A stretch of 56,141 nucleotides of DNA from Mycolicibacterium peregrinum. GTDB lineage: Bacteria > Actinomycetota > Actinomycetes > Mycobacteriales > Mycobacteriaceae. Numbering within the stretch: position 1 is the first letter of the stretch; every line of letters starts with the position of its first letter. Location of the stretch: the NCBI RefSeq assembly GCF_001665625.1, contig NZ_LZSY01000023.1:1-56141 (forward strand), in the 5' to 3' direction. The notes under the pieces are model-generated. The model did not search any database. It was not told the origin of the DNA and was given only the letters and a program-made list of their open reading frames with translations. The position numbers and the translations under genes are program-made. Shown one piece after another: positions 36,654-44,212 of the stretch.

Positions 36654-36962
36654 GTGGGAGGACTGTTCGGGTGGATTGTCGGCGTGGTGTTCTTGTTCTG
36701 GCCGATCTTGCTCGCGATCGGTGCTGTGGCGTGGCGCAACGAAGTGCTCGCCAAGCGGATTCGTGTGAACCAGGCTCAGCTCGGGATCCTCATCGGACAG
36801 GCGATGGAGGAAGCGGCCCGCGGTCGCGAGCTGGGCACGGAGAAGTCGTTCGTCGCGTGGCGCGTCGCCTGGGCCGAAGACGGTGTCATGCGAGTGGAAA
36901 CAAGGCTCGCTCGGTCACGGCAAAGGCTTCGAACTCCTCGGGGTCGGCCGAAAAAACCGTGA
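36654..36962 (+). CDS. Small membrane protein of unknown function
   Basis: A 102-residue protein with one hydrophobic segment (FGWIVGVVFLFWPILLAIGAVAW) near the N-terminus and a helical cytoplasmic part. The start GTG at 36654 lies 11 bases after the hydrolase stop. From about residue 78 on the sequence becomes arginine-rich and third-codon GC drops. This suggests the original frame may continue in the -1 frame (see the next entry). The TGA stop overlaps a GTG as GTGA. Confidence 0.6.
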   Translation: MGGLFGWIVGVVFLFWPILLAIGAVAWRNEVLAKRIRVNQAQLGILIGQAMEEAARGRELGTEKSFVAWRVAWAEDGVMRVETRLARSRQRLRTPRGRPKKP

Positions 36963-37093
36963 GTTCGGTGGATCCGGGTGACTCCGTCAGCCTCGGTGTT
37001 GTGTTGTCCGCCGCGGGAGACACCGAGGTCGAGGTCACCTGGCGCACAGAACTGGGCCGTTGGACAACCGAACGGTACGCGGTCAAGCGCTGA
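36959..37093 (+). CDS. Possible small coupled ORF or frameshifted C-terminus of the previous gene
   Basis: A 44-codon ORF starting GTG at 36959, overlapping the previous stop by four bases. Its sequence (VEVTWRTELGRWTTERYAV) looks like real protein, and good codon use in this frame extends upstream of the GTG to about 36890, where there is no start codon. A run of six A at 36951-36956 lies at the junction. Options are a translationally coupled small gene, a programmed or real -1 frameshift joining the two, or a sequencing error. A minus-strand ORF covers the same bases. Confidence 0.35.
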   Translation: MSSVDPGDSVSLGVVLSAAGDTEVEVTWRTELGRWTTERYAVKR

Positions 37094-37250
37094 TCGCACC
37101 TTCTGAGCGGATGACGGGATTCGAACCCGCGACCCTCACCTTGGCAAGGTGATGCGCTACCAACTGCGCTACATCCGCGCGCCACGAGCGAGATCGTCGC
37201 CCGTCGCGAAGCCGAACAGTAGCCCACGGACGCACGCAGACACAAATCCC
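37093..37250. repeat. Direct repeat copy A: tRNA-Gly plus promoter
   Basis: This 158-base segment matches 40808-40964. It covers about 12 bases past the tRNA 3' end, the whole tRNA-Gly and 72 bases of upstream DNA. The tRNA and leader are identical, while the stretch between the promoter elements has diverged. Confidence 0.85.
37106..37178 (-). tRNA. tRNA-Gly (anticodon GCC), copy A
   Basis: A full cloverleaf is readable: 5' acceptor GCGGATG, anticodon loop TTGCCAA (anticodon GCC), T-loop GGTTCGAATCC, 3' ATCCGC with discriminator T and no encoded CCA. On the minus strand, promoter elements TTGTGT (plus-strand 37240-37245) and TACTGT (37216-37221) have an 18-base spacer. Confidence 0.96.
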
Positions 37251-37359
37251 GCGGTTTGACTTGCATTGCGGGGCAACGTAACCAGTCCGGGCCCGGGAAA
37301 CGGTGTCGTGATCCGGATGCCGGCGACAGGCGTCGGAGTGCAGTTCGTAGGATTCCTGG

Positions 37360-39069
37360 ATGGCGCTCAACGTCGATGAGACGTTCTCCGTGTTCCGGAT
37401 CGTTCGACCGCTGGGGCCAGACGGGGCGGGGGAGGTCTACGTCGCTCAGCATCCGAGGCGTCGTGGCACTGAGGTGCTGAGGGTGCTGCCCAGGGACTGG
37501 TCCGACGAGCCCGGGTACCGGGAGCGGTTTCACCGTGAGGCGGATGTGGCCGCCGCGTTGTGGCATCCCAGCATCGCCAGAGTCCGGGGCCGCGGGGAAC
37601 ACGACGGTCAGTTCTGGATATCGAGGGACTTCGTCGACGGCACGGATCTCGCTGGTCTTCTCGATCAGCGGTACCCCGACGGCCTGCCGCGCGAACAGGT
37701 TTTCCGCATCGTCATCGCGGTCGCCGGCGCGCTCGACTACGCCCACAAGCACGGTTCCCTGCATCGCGACGTCGGGCCGGCCAACATCATCGTCACCGAC
37801 GCCGATGGTGATGCGGAGCCGCGCGCGGTGCTGGTCGACCTCGGTGTCGCACGCAACGGCGAGGCTGCGGACAACCCCGGCTATGCCGCGCCCGAACAAC
37901 TGATGGGGGAGGACGTCGATGGCCGCGCAGATCAGTACGCGCTGGCCTGCACCGCCTACCACCTGTTGACCGGAACGCAGCTGTTCGACCATCCCAATCC
38001 TGCTGTCGTCGTCAGCCGCCACGTCAACTCCAAGCCGACGGCGTTGGCCGACATGCGGCCCGAGCTGGCCGACCTCGATCCGGTGCTGGCCAAAGCTCTG
38101 GCCAAGAACCCGGCCGACCGATTCGTCAGCTGCGGCACTTTTGCCCACGCCCTGGCCGATGAAACCCCGTTGCCCGCGGTGACTTTGACGCCGGCATCGG
38201 CCGCCCCGGCGCCCCAGCCCGGGTTTCGGTTACCCCAGATGCCAGGCTGGGTGCCCATAGCGGCGACCGCCGCCGTCTGCGTCGTCGCCGGCGTCGGGAT
38301 GTGGCAGCTGTGGCCATCGGCTGACGCCGCAACCAGTGAGCAGCCGAGCCCACCACCGAGCACAGCCGTTGCCGGCGCCACGATTGCAGCGGCCGTCCCA
38401 GCGCCCAGCAGCCCGGTCTTCGACGGCCTTTACCGCCTCGACTACGACAACATCCACGCCACACTCAACGGCAGCCCTTGGCCCGCGGCGGGCAACCAGA
38501 TCGCGAGCTACTGGTGGGCATTCCGATCGGCCTGTACACCGGCGGGATGTGTCACGACCTCGACACGCATGGACAGCATCAACCATGCCGTTCCCTACCT
38601 CGAGGGCGGCGGCATGACGGCGGTGTTCCGCTTCCTCAACGATTCTTGGCAGGGTGATCCGGGGCGGGGCTCACTGCCCTGCGAGGCGCCGAACGTCGGG
38701 CTGGCACAGGCAACGGATACGGCGTTGGCCTTGACACCCCAGCCGGACGGCGGGCTGGCCGGCGCTCAAACCACCACCATCCAGTCCAACGAGTGTGGGC
38801 TGCAAGGTGCGGTGATCACCGTGCCGGTTCTCGCGACCCGGCTCGACGAAGTTCCACCGGGCAGCCCGATTGCCGACCCTGCCGCGGTTGCGGATCCGTT
38901 GCCACCCGCTCCGCAATTGCCCCCGCCGCTGCCGCCGGGCCCTGAGGTGCCTCCTCCGCTGCCGCCCGCCCCTCCGCTGCCGCCCGCCCCTCCGGTGGCG
39001 CCACCGCCGGCGATCGGCGCGATCATCCCGAACCCCATTCCGCCCGCTGCGCCCCTCCCACCGGCATAG
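37360..39069 (+). CDS. Ser/Thr protein kinase-like membrane protein, probable pseudokinase
   Basis: A 569-residue protein with a kinase-like domain (residues ~8-270), one membrane segment (~288-310), an extracellular domain (~345-500) with cysteines in SACTPAGC, PCEAP and NECG, and a proline-rich tail (~515-569). The glycine loop is kept, but the ATP-binding lysine position reads VLRVL (Arg41). HRDxKPxN is HRDVGPAN (Lys to Gly139, Asp137 kept). DFG is DLG (Asp160), and the activation loop is very short without a Thr acceptor. Catalysis is doubtful. The start ATG at 37360 follows AGGA. It is the largest gene between the two tRNA-Gly copies. Confidence 0.87.
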   Translation: MALNVDETFSVFRIVRPLGPDGAGEVYVAQHPRRRGTEVLRVLPRDWSDEPGYRERFHREADVAAALWHPSIARVRGRGEHDGQFWISRDFVDGTDLAGLLDQRYPDGLPREQVFRIVIAVAGALDYAHKHGSLHRDVGPANIIVTDADGDAEPRAVLVDLGVARNGEAADNPGYAAPEQLMGEDVDGRADQYALACTAYHLLTGTQLFDHPNPAVVVSRHVNSKPTALADMRPELADLDPVLAKALAKNPADRFVSCGTFAHALADETPLPAVTLTPASAAPAPQPGFRLPQMPGWVPIAATAAVCVVAGVGMWQLWPSADAATSEQPSPPPSTAVAGATIAAAVPAPSSPVFDGLYRLDYDNIHATLNGSPWPAAGNQIASYWWAFRSACTPAGCVTTSTRMDSINHAVPYLEGGGMTAVFRFLNDSWQGDPGRGSLPCEAPNVGLAQATDTALALTPQPDGGLAGAQTTTIQSNECGLQGAVITVPVLATRLDEVPPGSPIADPAAVADPLPPAPQLPPPLPPGPEVPPPLPPAPPLPPAPPVAPPPAIGAIIPNPIPPAAPLPPA

Positions 39070-39217
39070 GTGCCCGCTCCGAGCGGCAACAGGAGTTCAG
39101 CAGCTTTGCCGAAAAGCGCCGCCCGGCTGCTACTTACGTGTGGTCCAGGCGTGGCTGCGGATGTCAGGTTTTCCGGTTTCGAGGATTCGCTGTGCGCCAC
39201 CGACCAAGATGCCAACC

Positions 39218-39568
39218 ATGCCATTGAGAAATGATTGGACCATCGGTGACTTGTTCACCGCGTCGGATCAGAATGCCGTTGCAGACGCGGTCAATCAGAA
39301 CACCACGGACCTCGCCGCGGCTGTCACCGCGTTGTCAGGGAAAGCTGACAAAGCCACGACGATCACGGCGGGCACGGGCCTGACCGGTGGTGGTGACCTG
39401 TCGGCCAACCGCACGCTGGCGGTGTCGTACGGTGCGACGGCGGGAACGGCGTGCCAGGGCAACGACTCCCGCGTCACCGGGGCTGTTCAATCCGGCGCAG
39501 CGGGCAGCGTCATCGTCGGAACGCTTCCCACGTCTGGGGTAACCGGCGTGCTCTATGTGGTGCCCTGA
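39218..39568 (+). CDS. Phage tail-like protein (remnant)
   Basis: A 116-residue protein. ASDQNAVADAVNQNTTDLAAAV and GTGLTGGGDLSANRTLAV resemble the short structural/tail proteins of mycobacteriophages. No signal peptide is seen. An in-frame ATG nine bases upstream (39209) is an alternative start, and neither has a clear ribosome-binding site. The stop overlaps the next start as TGATG. With that gene it forms a two-gene tail module and no other phage genes are nearby. Confidence 0.65.
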   Translation: MPLRNDWTIGDLFTASDQNAVADAVNQNTTDLAAAVTALSGKADKATTITAGTGLTGGGDLSANRTLAVSYGATAGTACQGNDSRVTGAVQSGAAGSVIVGTLPTSGVTGVLYVVP

Positions 39569-39732
39569 TGCCTGACCTCAAGGTGTGGAACGGCTCCGCG
39601 TTCGTCAACGGCGCCCCGAAGATCTGGAATGGGTCGGCGTTCGTCACCCCGTCATCGATCTGCATCTGGGACGGGTACGCATTTCAGCAGGTGTGGCCAC
39701 ATGCCGTCGAGTACGGATCGGCAGCGTTCTGA
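39568..39732 (+). CDS. Small phage tail-like protein with WNGSAF repeats
   Basis: A 54-residue protein built from three copies of a [K/C][V/I]W[N/D]G[S/Y]AF unit (KVWNGSAF, KIWNGSAF, CIWDGYAF). Such repeats occur in phage tail or host-contact proteins. It overlaps the upstream tail-like gene by one base. Its TGA is directly followed by the stop of the convergent gene (TGATCA at 39730-39735). Confidence 0.6.
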   Translation: MPDLKVWNGSAFVNGAPKIWNGSAFVTPSSICIWDGYAFQQVWPHAVEYGSAAF

Positions 39733-40089
39733 TCAGCTTCGGCGGCGACGCTTTCGAAGACCTTTTGAAGCCTTTTCTCCTTGTCCCTCATGAGGCTTGA
39801 GTACCCATGCGGGGATCCAGTGGGTCACGGTTTTTTCGTTCGCTCCGAAACGGATGGGGTAGGTGACTAGGCCCCACCACTGGCCTTGTTCGCACAGCGC
39901 CCAGCAGCTCAGCTTGCCTTCGACGACCTTGCTCATCTGGATGCCCAACGGGTGGTAGCGACCCGCCAGGTGTGGTTCGCGGGGGAACAGAGCGACCAGA
40001 TCGACCAGGACGGGCGCGGGTGGCCGCACGACGCGGAACGCGTCGCGGACGGGTTGCCCGCCGTAGCCGATGGCCTGCATGTCGCCCAC
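39733..40089 (-). CDS. Orphan protein of probable phage origin
   Basis: A 118-residue, basic, soluble protein with many tryptophans (CWALCEQGQWWGLV, VTHWIPAWVLKP) and a lysine/arginine-rich C-terminus. No family was recognised. The 3' part of the gene has a lower GC content than its surroundings, a sign of transfer. The GTG start at 40089 lies at leaderless spacing from TATGAT (minus strand, plus 40096-40101), followed upstream by the palindrome GTTCGAAC (40103-40110), a possible operator. An ATG at 40080 is an alternative start. Confidence 0.55.
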   Translation of the reverse strand: MGDMQAIGYGGQPVRDAFRVVRPPAPVLVDLVALFPREPHLAGRYHPLGIQMSKVVEGKLSCWALCEQGQWWGLVTYPIRFGANEKTVTHWIPAWVLKPHEGQGEKASKGLRKRRRRS

Positions 40090-40171
40090 GGATCGATCAT
40101 ATGTTCGAACAATCAGGTGATCGAACGAACCGCCTTATTGGCTCACTACGTCCGACAGTGGTATCAGTCGC

Positions 40172-40501
40172 CTAGTCGATCGTGTCGGGACAGAGCTCGA
40201 GTTGCGCCGCGTCGACCAGGTCGTTTATCTGCTCCAGGGTCACCTGACGCTCCGGGGACTGCTGATCGTTGTACGCCTTGAACAGTCCCACGACATCCTC
40301 GCGGGGTGTCCCATCGTGCATCAAGTCGCAGGAGAAATGCCCGGTTTTCAGTGCGTATTGCTCTTTGTCCGGCGCGAGTTCGGAGCCGAAGTCGACTCTG
40401 AGGCGCTCCATATAACTGGCATCGCTGGCGTGCGCGGTCCCGATCGGCGCGGCGACGGTGAGCAGGGTCGAGGCGACCGCTGCGTATTTGACGGGGATCA
40501 C
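40172..40501 (-). CDS. DUF732-family secreted protein
   Basis: A 109-residue protein with a signal peptide (hydrophobic residues ~6-20, cleavage after AHA near residue 25). The mature domain contains FSCDLMHDGTPREDVVGLF and a C-terminal Cys in LELCPDTID, the cysteine pair expected of DUF732 proteins, which are small exported helical proteins of mycobacteria with unknown function. The start is GTG at 40501. It lies between the phage-like genes and the tRNA cluster. Confidence 0.75.
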   Translation of the reverse strand: MIPVKYAAVASTLLTVAAPIGTAHASDASYMERLRVDFGSELAPDKEQYALKTGHFSCDLMHDGTPREDVVGLFKAYNDQQSPERQVTLEQINDLVDAAQLELCPDTID

Positions 40502-40575
40502 CTGTGAATTATTGCTGAAGCCACCCCGCGTGTTGGCGAATTATCGGGGGCCGCAAGGAAAGTCGAACATGTGGC

Positions 40576-40607
40576 AGAGACAAGAAAGGCCCGGTCGAAA
40601 CCGGGCC
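40576..40607 (-). terminator. Intrinsic terminator of the tRNA cluster
   Basis: On the minus strand AGGCCCGGT-TTCG-ACCGGGCCT (plus 40586-40607) is a perfect nine-pair stem with a stable UUCG-type loop, followed by TTCTTGTCTC. It ends the tRNA-Gly/Cys/Val transcript. Confidence 0.85.
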
Positions 40608-40623
40608 TCATCTGCGGAGAATG

Positions 40624-40698
40624 TGGTGCGCGATACTGGGATTGAACCAGTGACCTCTTCCGTGTCAGGGAAGCGCTCTCCCGCTGAGCTAATCGCGC
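40624..40698 (-). tRNA. tRNA-Val (anticodon GAC)
   Basis: Acceptor GCGCGAT pairs with ATCGCGC. The anticodon loop CTGACAC gives anticodon GAC, and the T-arm is GGTTCAATCCC. Discriminator A and the CCA end are encoded. Confidence 0.95.
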
Positions 40699-40714
40699 GG
40701 GTCGAAAACCTTCT

Positions 40715-40788
40715 TGGAGGTGGAGACGGGAATCGAACCCGTGTGCACGGCTTTGCAGGCCGTTGCCTCACCACTCGGCCACTCCACC
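40715..40788 (-). tRNA. tRNA-Cys (anticodon GCA)
   Basis: Acceptor GGTGGAG pairs with CTCCACC. The anticodon loop CTGCAAA gives anticodon GCA, and the T-arm is GGTTCGAATCC. Discriminator T and an encoded CCA are present. Confidence 0.95.
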
Positions 40789-40807
40789 ACTGGGGTTGAT
40801 GCCACAA

Positions 40808-40964
40808 ATCGCACCTTCGAGCGGATGACGGGATTCGAACCCGCGACCCTCACCTTGGCAAGGTGATGCGCTACCAACTGCGCTACATCCGCGCGCCACG
40901 AGCGAGATCGTCGCCCGTCGCGATGCAGAACATTAGTCCACCGACGTGCGCAGACACAAATCCC
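40808..40964. repeat. Direct repeat copy B: tRNA-Gly plus promoter
   Basis: This is the second copy of the segment at 37093-37250, one base shorter. The identity of the tRNA and of the -35 and -10 hexamer positions, with a diverged spacer, indicates an old duplication in which both copies stayed under selection. Confidence 0.85.
40820..40892 (-). tRNA. tRNA-Gly (anticodon GCC), copy B
   Basis: Identical in sequence to the copy at 37106-37178. The promoter reads TTGTGT (plus 40954-40959) and TAATGT (40930-40935) with the same 18-base spacer. It is the first gene of a tRNA-Gly/Cys/Val cluster transcribed leftward. Confidence 0.96.
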
Positions 40965-41001
40965 CATTACGGGAGGGCAAAGCGCGGCCAAAAACGGTGT
41001 T

Positions 41002-41505
41002 TCAGAACAGGTGATAGGCGTGCCGGGAGAGGGTGAACCCGTGGCGGCTCTTCACGTCGAGACATGTGATGCCTGTCGCAGTGCCCTCGCAGCGCAGCGT
41101 TCCTGCGGTGATCGAGTCTCGGTCGGCCAGTTGGAGGTCCGCGCGCGGCGCGGCGTCGCCGGCGCATGCGAATTGCGCGGGGCGCCCGGGGCTCAGCGTG
41201 ATCCCGTGGCCGTAGTCGAACGCGCAACTGGCCGGTCGCAGGGGCGGGGCCCAGTTACGTTCGATGATGTCGCAACGCGCCGTCGCGGTATCGAGGTAGC
41301 ACCGCACGTTGCCCGACGGCGAGTCGAAGCTCGTCGGCCCCGTGACCTGCCGGTTCACCAGGTCGGCGACGCTCAGGATGTTGGGCGTTACGACCGGGGC
41401 CTGATCTGTCATGGCGTCTGGGGCGCTGTGGCAGCCGGAAAATAGTGCACTAGCAGCAAAAACTGCGCCGCTGACCGCCGGCCAGCGGACCTGCAGGTGA
41501 ACCAT
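41002..41505 (-). CDS. DUF6636-type lipoprotein
   Basis: A 167-residue protein with a lipoprotein signal (LFSGC, cysteine at about residue 25), so anchored outside the membrane. The body has FDSPSGNVRCYLD, CDIIERNW, SCAFDYGHGI and ITCLD, a cysteine-paired beta domain typical of mycobacterial FxSPSGNxxC proteins. The function is unknown. The start ATG at 41505 was chosen because the signal peptide follows; a longer form from 41556 would hide it. Confidence 0.75.
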   Translation of the reverse strand: MVHLQVRWPAVSGAVFAASALFSGCHSAPDAMTDQAPVVTPNILSVADLVNRQVTGPTSFDSPSGNVRCYLDTATARCDIIERNWAPPLRPASCAFDYGHGITLSPGRPAQFACAGDAAPRADLQLADRDSITAGTLRCEGTATGITCLDVKSRHGFTLSRHAYHLF

Positions 41506-41623
41506 GACGGGTGACCATACGCCCGCATCGGCGTGCATATTTGGCAAATCAAACAAGTCGATCGGGTGGATACCGATTCGGGTCTGACCGGAAACGCGTG
41601 CTAGTGTTCGACGTCGTTCCCAC

Positions 41624-41698
41624 GGTCTCGTAGCTCAGTGGGAGAGCGTCCGCCTCACACGCGGAAGGTCGCTGGTTCGAACCCAGCCGGGACCACCA
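41624..41698 (+). tRNA. tRNA-Val (anticodon CAC)
   Basis: Acceptor GGTCTCG pairs with CGGGACC. The anticodon loop CTCACAC gives anticodon CAC, and discriminator A with CCA is encoded. TAGTGT at 41602-41607 resembles the -10 of the other tRNA promoters here. Confidence 0.95.
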
Positions 41699-41708
41699 TC
41701 ACCTCAGG

Positions 41709-41738
41709 CGGCTTCGGAGAAATCCGGGGCCGTTTTTT
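41709..41738 (+). terminator. Intrinsic terminator after tRNA-Val(CAC)
   Basis: CGGCTTCGGA (41709-41718), loop GAAA, TCCGGGGCCG (41723-41732) with two G-U pairs, followed by six T residues (41733-41738). It is a textbook terminator lying just upstream of tex. Confidence 0.88.
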
Positions 41739-41803
41739 CGTGGCCGGACACACACGCGGCGGTGACGGAGTGTTGTCCGTCCGATTCGGTAGGGTCCTCC
41801 GAC

Positions 41804-44209
41804 GTGACTCAGAGCGTGACCGTCGGAACCATCAAATCCGTAACTGCCCGTCTGGCCGAGGAACTCGCCGTGGGCGAGGGGCAGGTCGTCGCCACCGTGG
41901 CGCTGCTGGACGAGGGCGCGACGGTCCCGTTCATCGCCCGGTACCGCAAGGAGGTCACCGGCAGTCTCGACGACGGACAGCTGCGCACGCTCGAAGAACG
42001 CCTCGGCTACCTGCGTGAGCTCGACCAGCGTCGGGAGGCCGTGCTGGCTTCGATCGAGGAGCAGGGCAAGCTCACCGACGAGCTGAGGGCGGCCCTGATG
42101 GCCGCCGACACCAAGGCGCGGGTCGAAGATATATACCTGCCGTACAAGCCCAAGCGGCGCACCAAGGCCCAGATCGCCAAGGAGGCCGGCCTGGAGCCGC
42201 TGGCGGAGCGGCTGTTGGCCGATCCGTCGCTGGTGCCCGACGAGGCGGCCGGTGAGTTCCTCAACGACGACGTCGCAGACGCGGCCGCCGCACTGGAAGG
42301 TGCCCGTCACATCATCATCGAGCGGGCCTCCGAGGATGCCGAATTGGTCGGCGCGACCCGTGAGAAATTCTGGAAAGACGGCTCGCTGCGTACCGGCCCG
42401 TGGTCGGATGAGGCGGCGAAAAGCCCTGCTGCGCAGAAATTCCGGGACTACTTCGAGTTCTCCGAGCCGCTCGAGAACATGCCTTCTCACCGGGTGCTCG
42501 CGGTGCTGCGCGGCGAGAAGGAACAGGCACTGTCGCTCAACTTCGACGGCGGTGAGGACGACCTCTACCAGGCGATGATCGCGCAGTCTCTCGGCATCGA
42601 CATGGCTGCCAAGGCCCCCGCCACTCCGTGGCTGACCACCACTGTGCGGTTGGCCTGGCGCGCCAAGCTGATGATCTCGGCCGCTGTGGACGCCCGCATC
42701 CGGCTTCGGCAGCGTGCGGAGGAGGAGGCGGTGGCCGTATTCGCCCGCAACCTCAAGGATCTGCTGCTGGCTGCGCCGGCCGGCACCCGCGCCACCCTCG
42801 GTCTGGATCCGGGTTTCCGCACGGGCGTCAAGGTTGCCGTCGTCGACGCGACCGGCAAGGTGGTCGACACCTGCGCGATCTTCCCGCACCAGCCGCAGAA
42901 GCAGTGGGACCAGGCCAAGGCCACTCTGGCGGCGCTGATCGCCCGGCACAACGTTGAGTTGATCGCGGTCGGCAACGGCACCGCCTCGCGCGAGACCGAC
43001 GCGTTGGCCGGTGAGCTGATCGCCGACATCCGGTCAGCTGGGGCAAAAGCGCCGGCGAAGGCCATGGTCAGCGAGGCCGGCGCCTCGGTGTACTCGGCGT
43101 CCGAATACGCGGCCCGGGAGATGCCCAACCTCGACGTGACCCTGCGCGGCGCAGTCTCGATCGCCCGACGTCTGCAGGATCCGCTGGCTGAGCTGGTCAA
43201 GATCGACCCGAAGTCGATCGGGGTGGGGCAGTACCAGCACGACGTGACGCCGGGCTCGCTGGCGCGCAGCCTCAATGCCGTCGTCGAAGACGCGGTGAAC
43301 GCGGTGGGTGTGGATCTCAACACCGCCTCGGTGCCGCTGTTGGCCCGGGTGTCGGGAGTTACCGAATCCCTGGCCGAGGCCATCGTGGCCCACCGTGAGA
43401 GCGCCGGTGCCTTCCGCAGCCGCAAGGCGCTGCTGGACGTTCCGCGCCTGGGTCCCAAGGCCTTCGAACAGTGTGCGGGCTTCCTGCGGATCCGCGACGG
43501 TGAGGATCCGCTGGACGCCTCGGGTGTGCACCCGGAGTCCTACCCGGTGGTGCGGCGCATCCTTGACCGTTCCAACGTCACGCTCGCCGAGCTCATCGGT
43601 GACGAACGCACCCTGCGGGGGCTCAAGCCCGCCGACTTCGCCGACGAGCGGTTCGGTGTGCCCACCGTGACCGACATCCTGGCCGAACTGGAGAAGCCCG
43701 GGCGTGATCCCCGGCCGGCGTTCTCCACTGCCACCTTTGCCGCCGGGGTCGAGAAGGTCGCCCACCTCAAGCCCGGCATGGTGCTCGAGGGCGTGGTGAC
43801 CAACGTGGCCGCCTTCGGCGCGTTCGTCGACGTGGGCGTGCACCAGGACGGACTGGTGCACGTCTCGGCGATGGCCGACCGGTTCATCTCCGACCCGCAC
43901 GAGGTGGTGAAGTCGGGCCAGGTGGTCAAGGTCAAGGTGGTCGAGGTCGACGTGGAGCGGCAGCGGATCGGACTGACCCTGCGGCTCAACGACACTCCGC
44001 AGCAGGGAAAGCGACCCGACCGCAACGATCGTGGCGGCCAGGGTGGCCAGAACCGTCGTGACGGTGGCGGTAATCAAGGTCGCGGCAATCAGGGGCGCGG
44101 CGGTGACCGGCGAAACCAGAACCGCGGCAACAACTCCGGCCGCCGGGACTCGAATCAGCCGATGGGTTCGATGGCCGAGGCGCTGCGCAACGCGGGCTTC
44201 GGTAAGTAG
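41804..44209 (+). CDS. tex: Transcription accessory protein Tex (RNA-binding, S1 domain)
   Basis: An 801-residue nucleic-acid-binding protein. The N-terminal helical region (VPFIARYRKEVTGSLDD) and RRTKAQIAKEAGLEPLA are followed by a YqgF/RNase H-like domain (TLGLDPGFRTGVKVAVVDATGKV), helix-hairpin-helix motifs (VSGVTESLAEAIVAHRE) and an S1 domain (~650-720; MVLEGVVTNVAAFGAFVDVG). The C-terminal ~65 residues are Gly/Arg/Asn-rich, a mycobacterial RGG-like extension not found in E. coli Tex. The start is GTG at 41804. The stop lies four bases from the convergent membrane gene's stop. Confidence 0.95.
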   Translation: MTQSVTVGTIKSVTARLAEELAVGEGQVVATVALLDEGATVPFIARYRKEVTGSLDDGQLRTLEERLGYLRELDQRREAVLASIEEQGKLTDELRAALMAADTKARVEDIYLPYKPKRRTKAQIAKEAGLEPLAERLLADPSLVPDEAAGEFLNDDVADAAAALEGARHIIIERASEDAELVGATREKFWKDGSLRTGPWSDEAAKSPAAQKFRDYFEFSEPLENMPSHRVLAVLRGEKEQALSLNFDGGEDDLYQAMIAQSLGIDMAAKAPATPWLTTTVRLAWRAKLMISAAVDARIRLRQRAEEEAVAVFARNLKDLLLAAPAGTRATLGLDPGFRTGVKVAVVDATGKVVDTCAIFPHQPQKQWDQAKATLAALIARHNVELIAVGNGTASRETDALAGELIADIRSAGAKAPAKAMVSEAGASVYSASEYAAREMPNLDVTLRGAVSIARRLQDPLAELVKIDPKSIGVGQYQHDVTPGSLARSLNAVVEDAVNAVGVDLNTASVPLLARVSGVTESLAEAIVAHRESAGAFRSRKALLDVPRLGPKAFEQCAGFLRIRDGEDPLDASGVHPESYPVVRRILDRSNVTLAELIGDERTLRGLKPADFADERFGVPTVTDILAELEKPGRDPRPAFSTATFAAGVEKVAHLKPGMVLEGVVTNVAAFGAFVDVGVHQDGLVHVSAMADRFISDPHEVVKSGQVVKVKVVEVDVERQRIGLTLRLNDTPQQGKRPDRNDRGGQGGQNRRDGGGNQGRGNQGRGGDRRNQNRGNNSGRRDSNQPMGSMAEALRNAGFGK

Positions 44210-44212
44210 CGG

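Noticed and set aside
36886..38148. Long minus-strand ORF across tRNA-Gly copy A and the kinase gene
   Set aside because: It runs through a tRNA gene and the kinase coding region; it is a high-GC shadow frame.
40103..40124. LexA (SOS) box near GTTCGAAC
   Set aside because: The mycobacterial box needs TCGAAC-N4-GTTCGA; the second half here (AGGTGA) does not fit.
37106..40892. attL/attR pair of a tyrosine-integrase element
   Set aside because: The repeat includes the entire tRNA and promoter and no integrase or excisionase is present. A classical att core would repeat only the tRNA 3' end.
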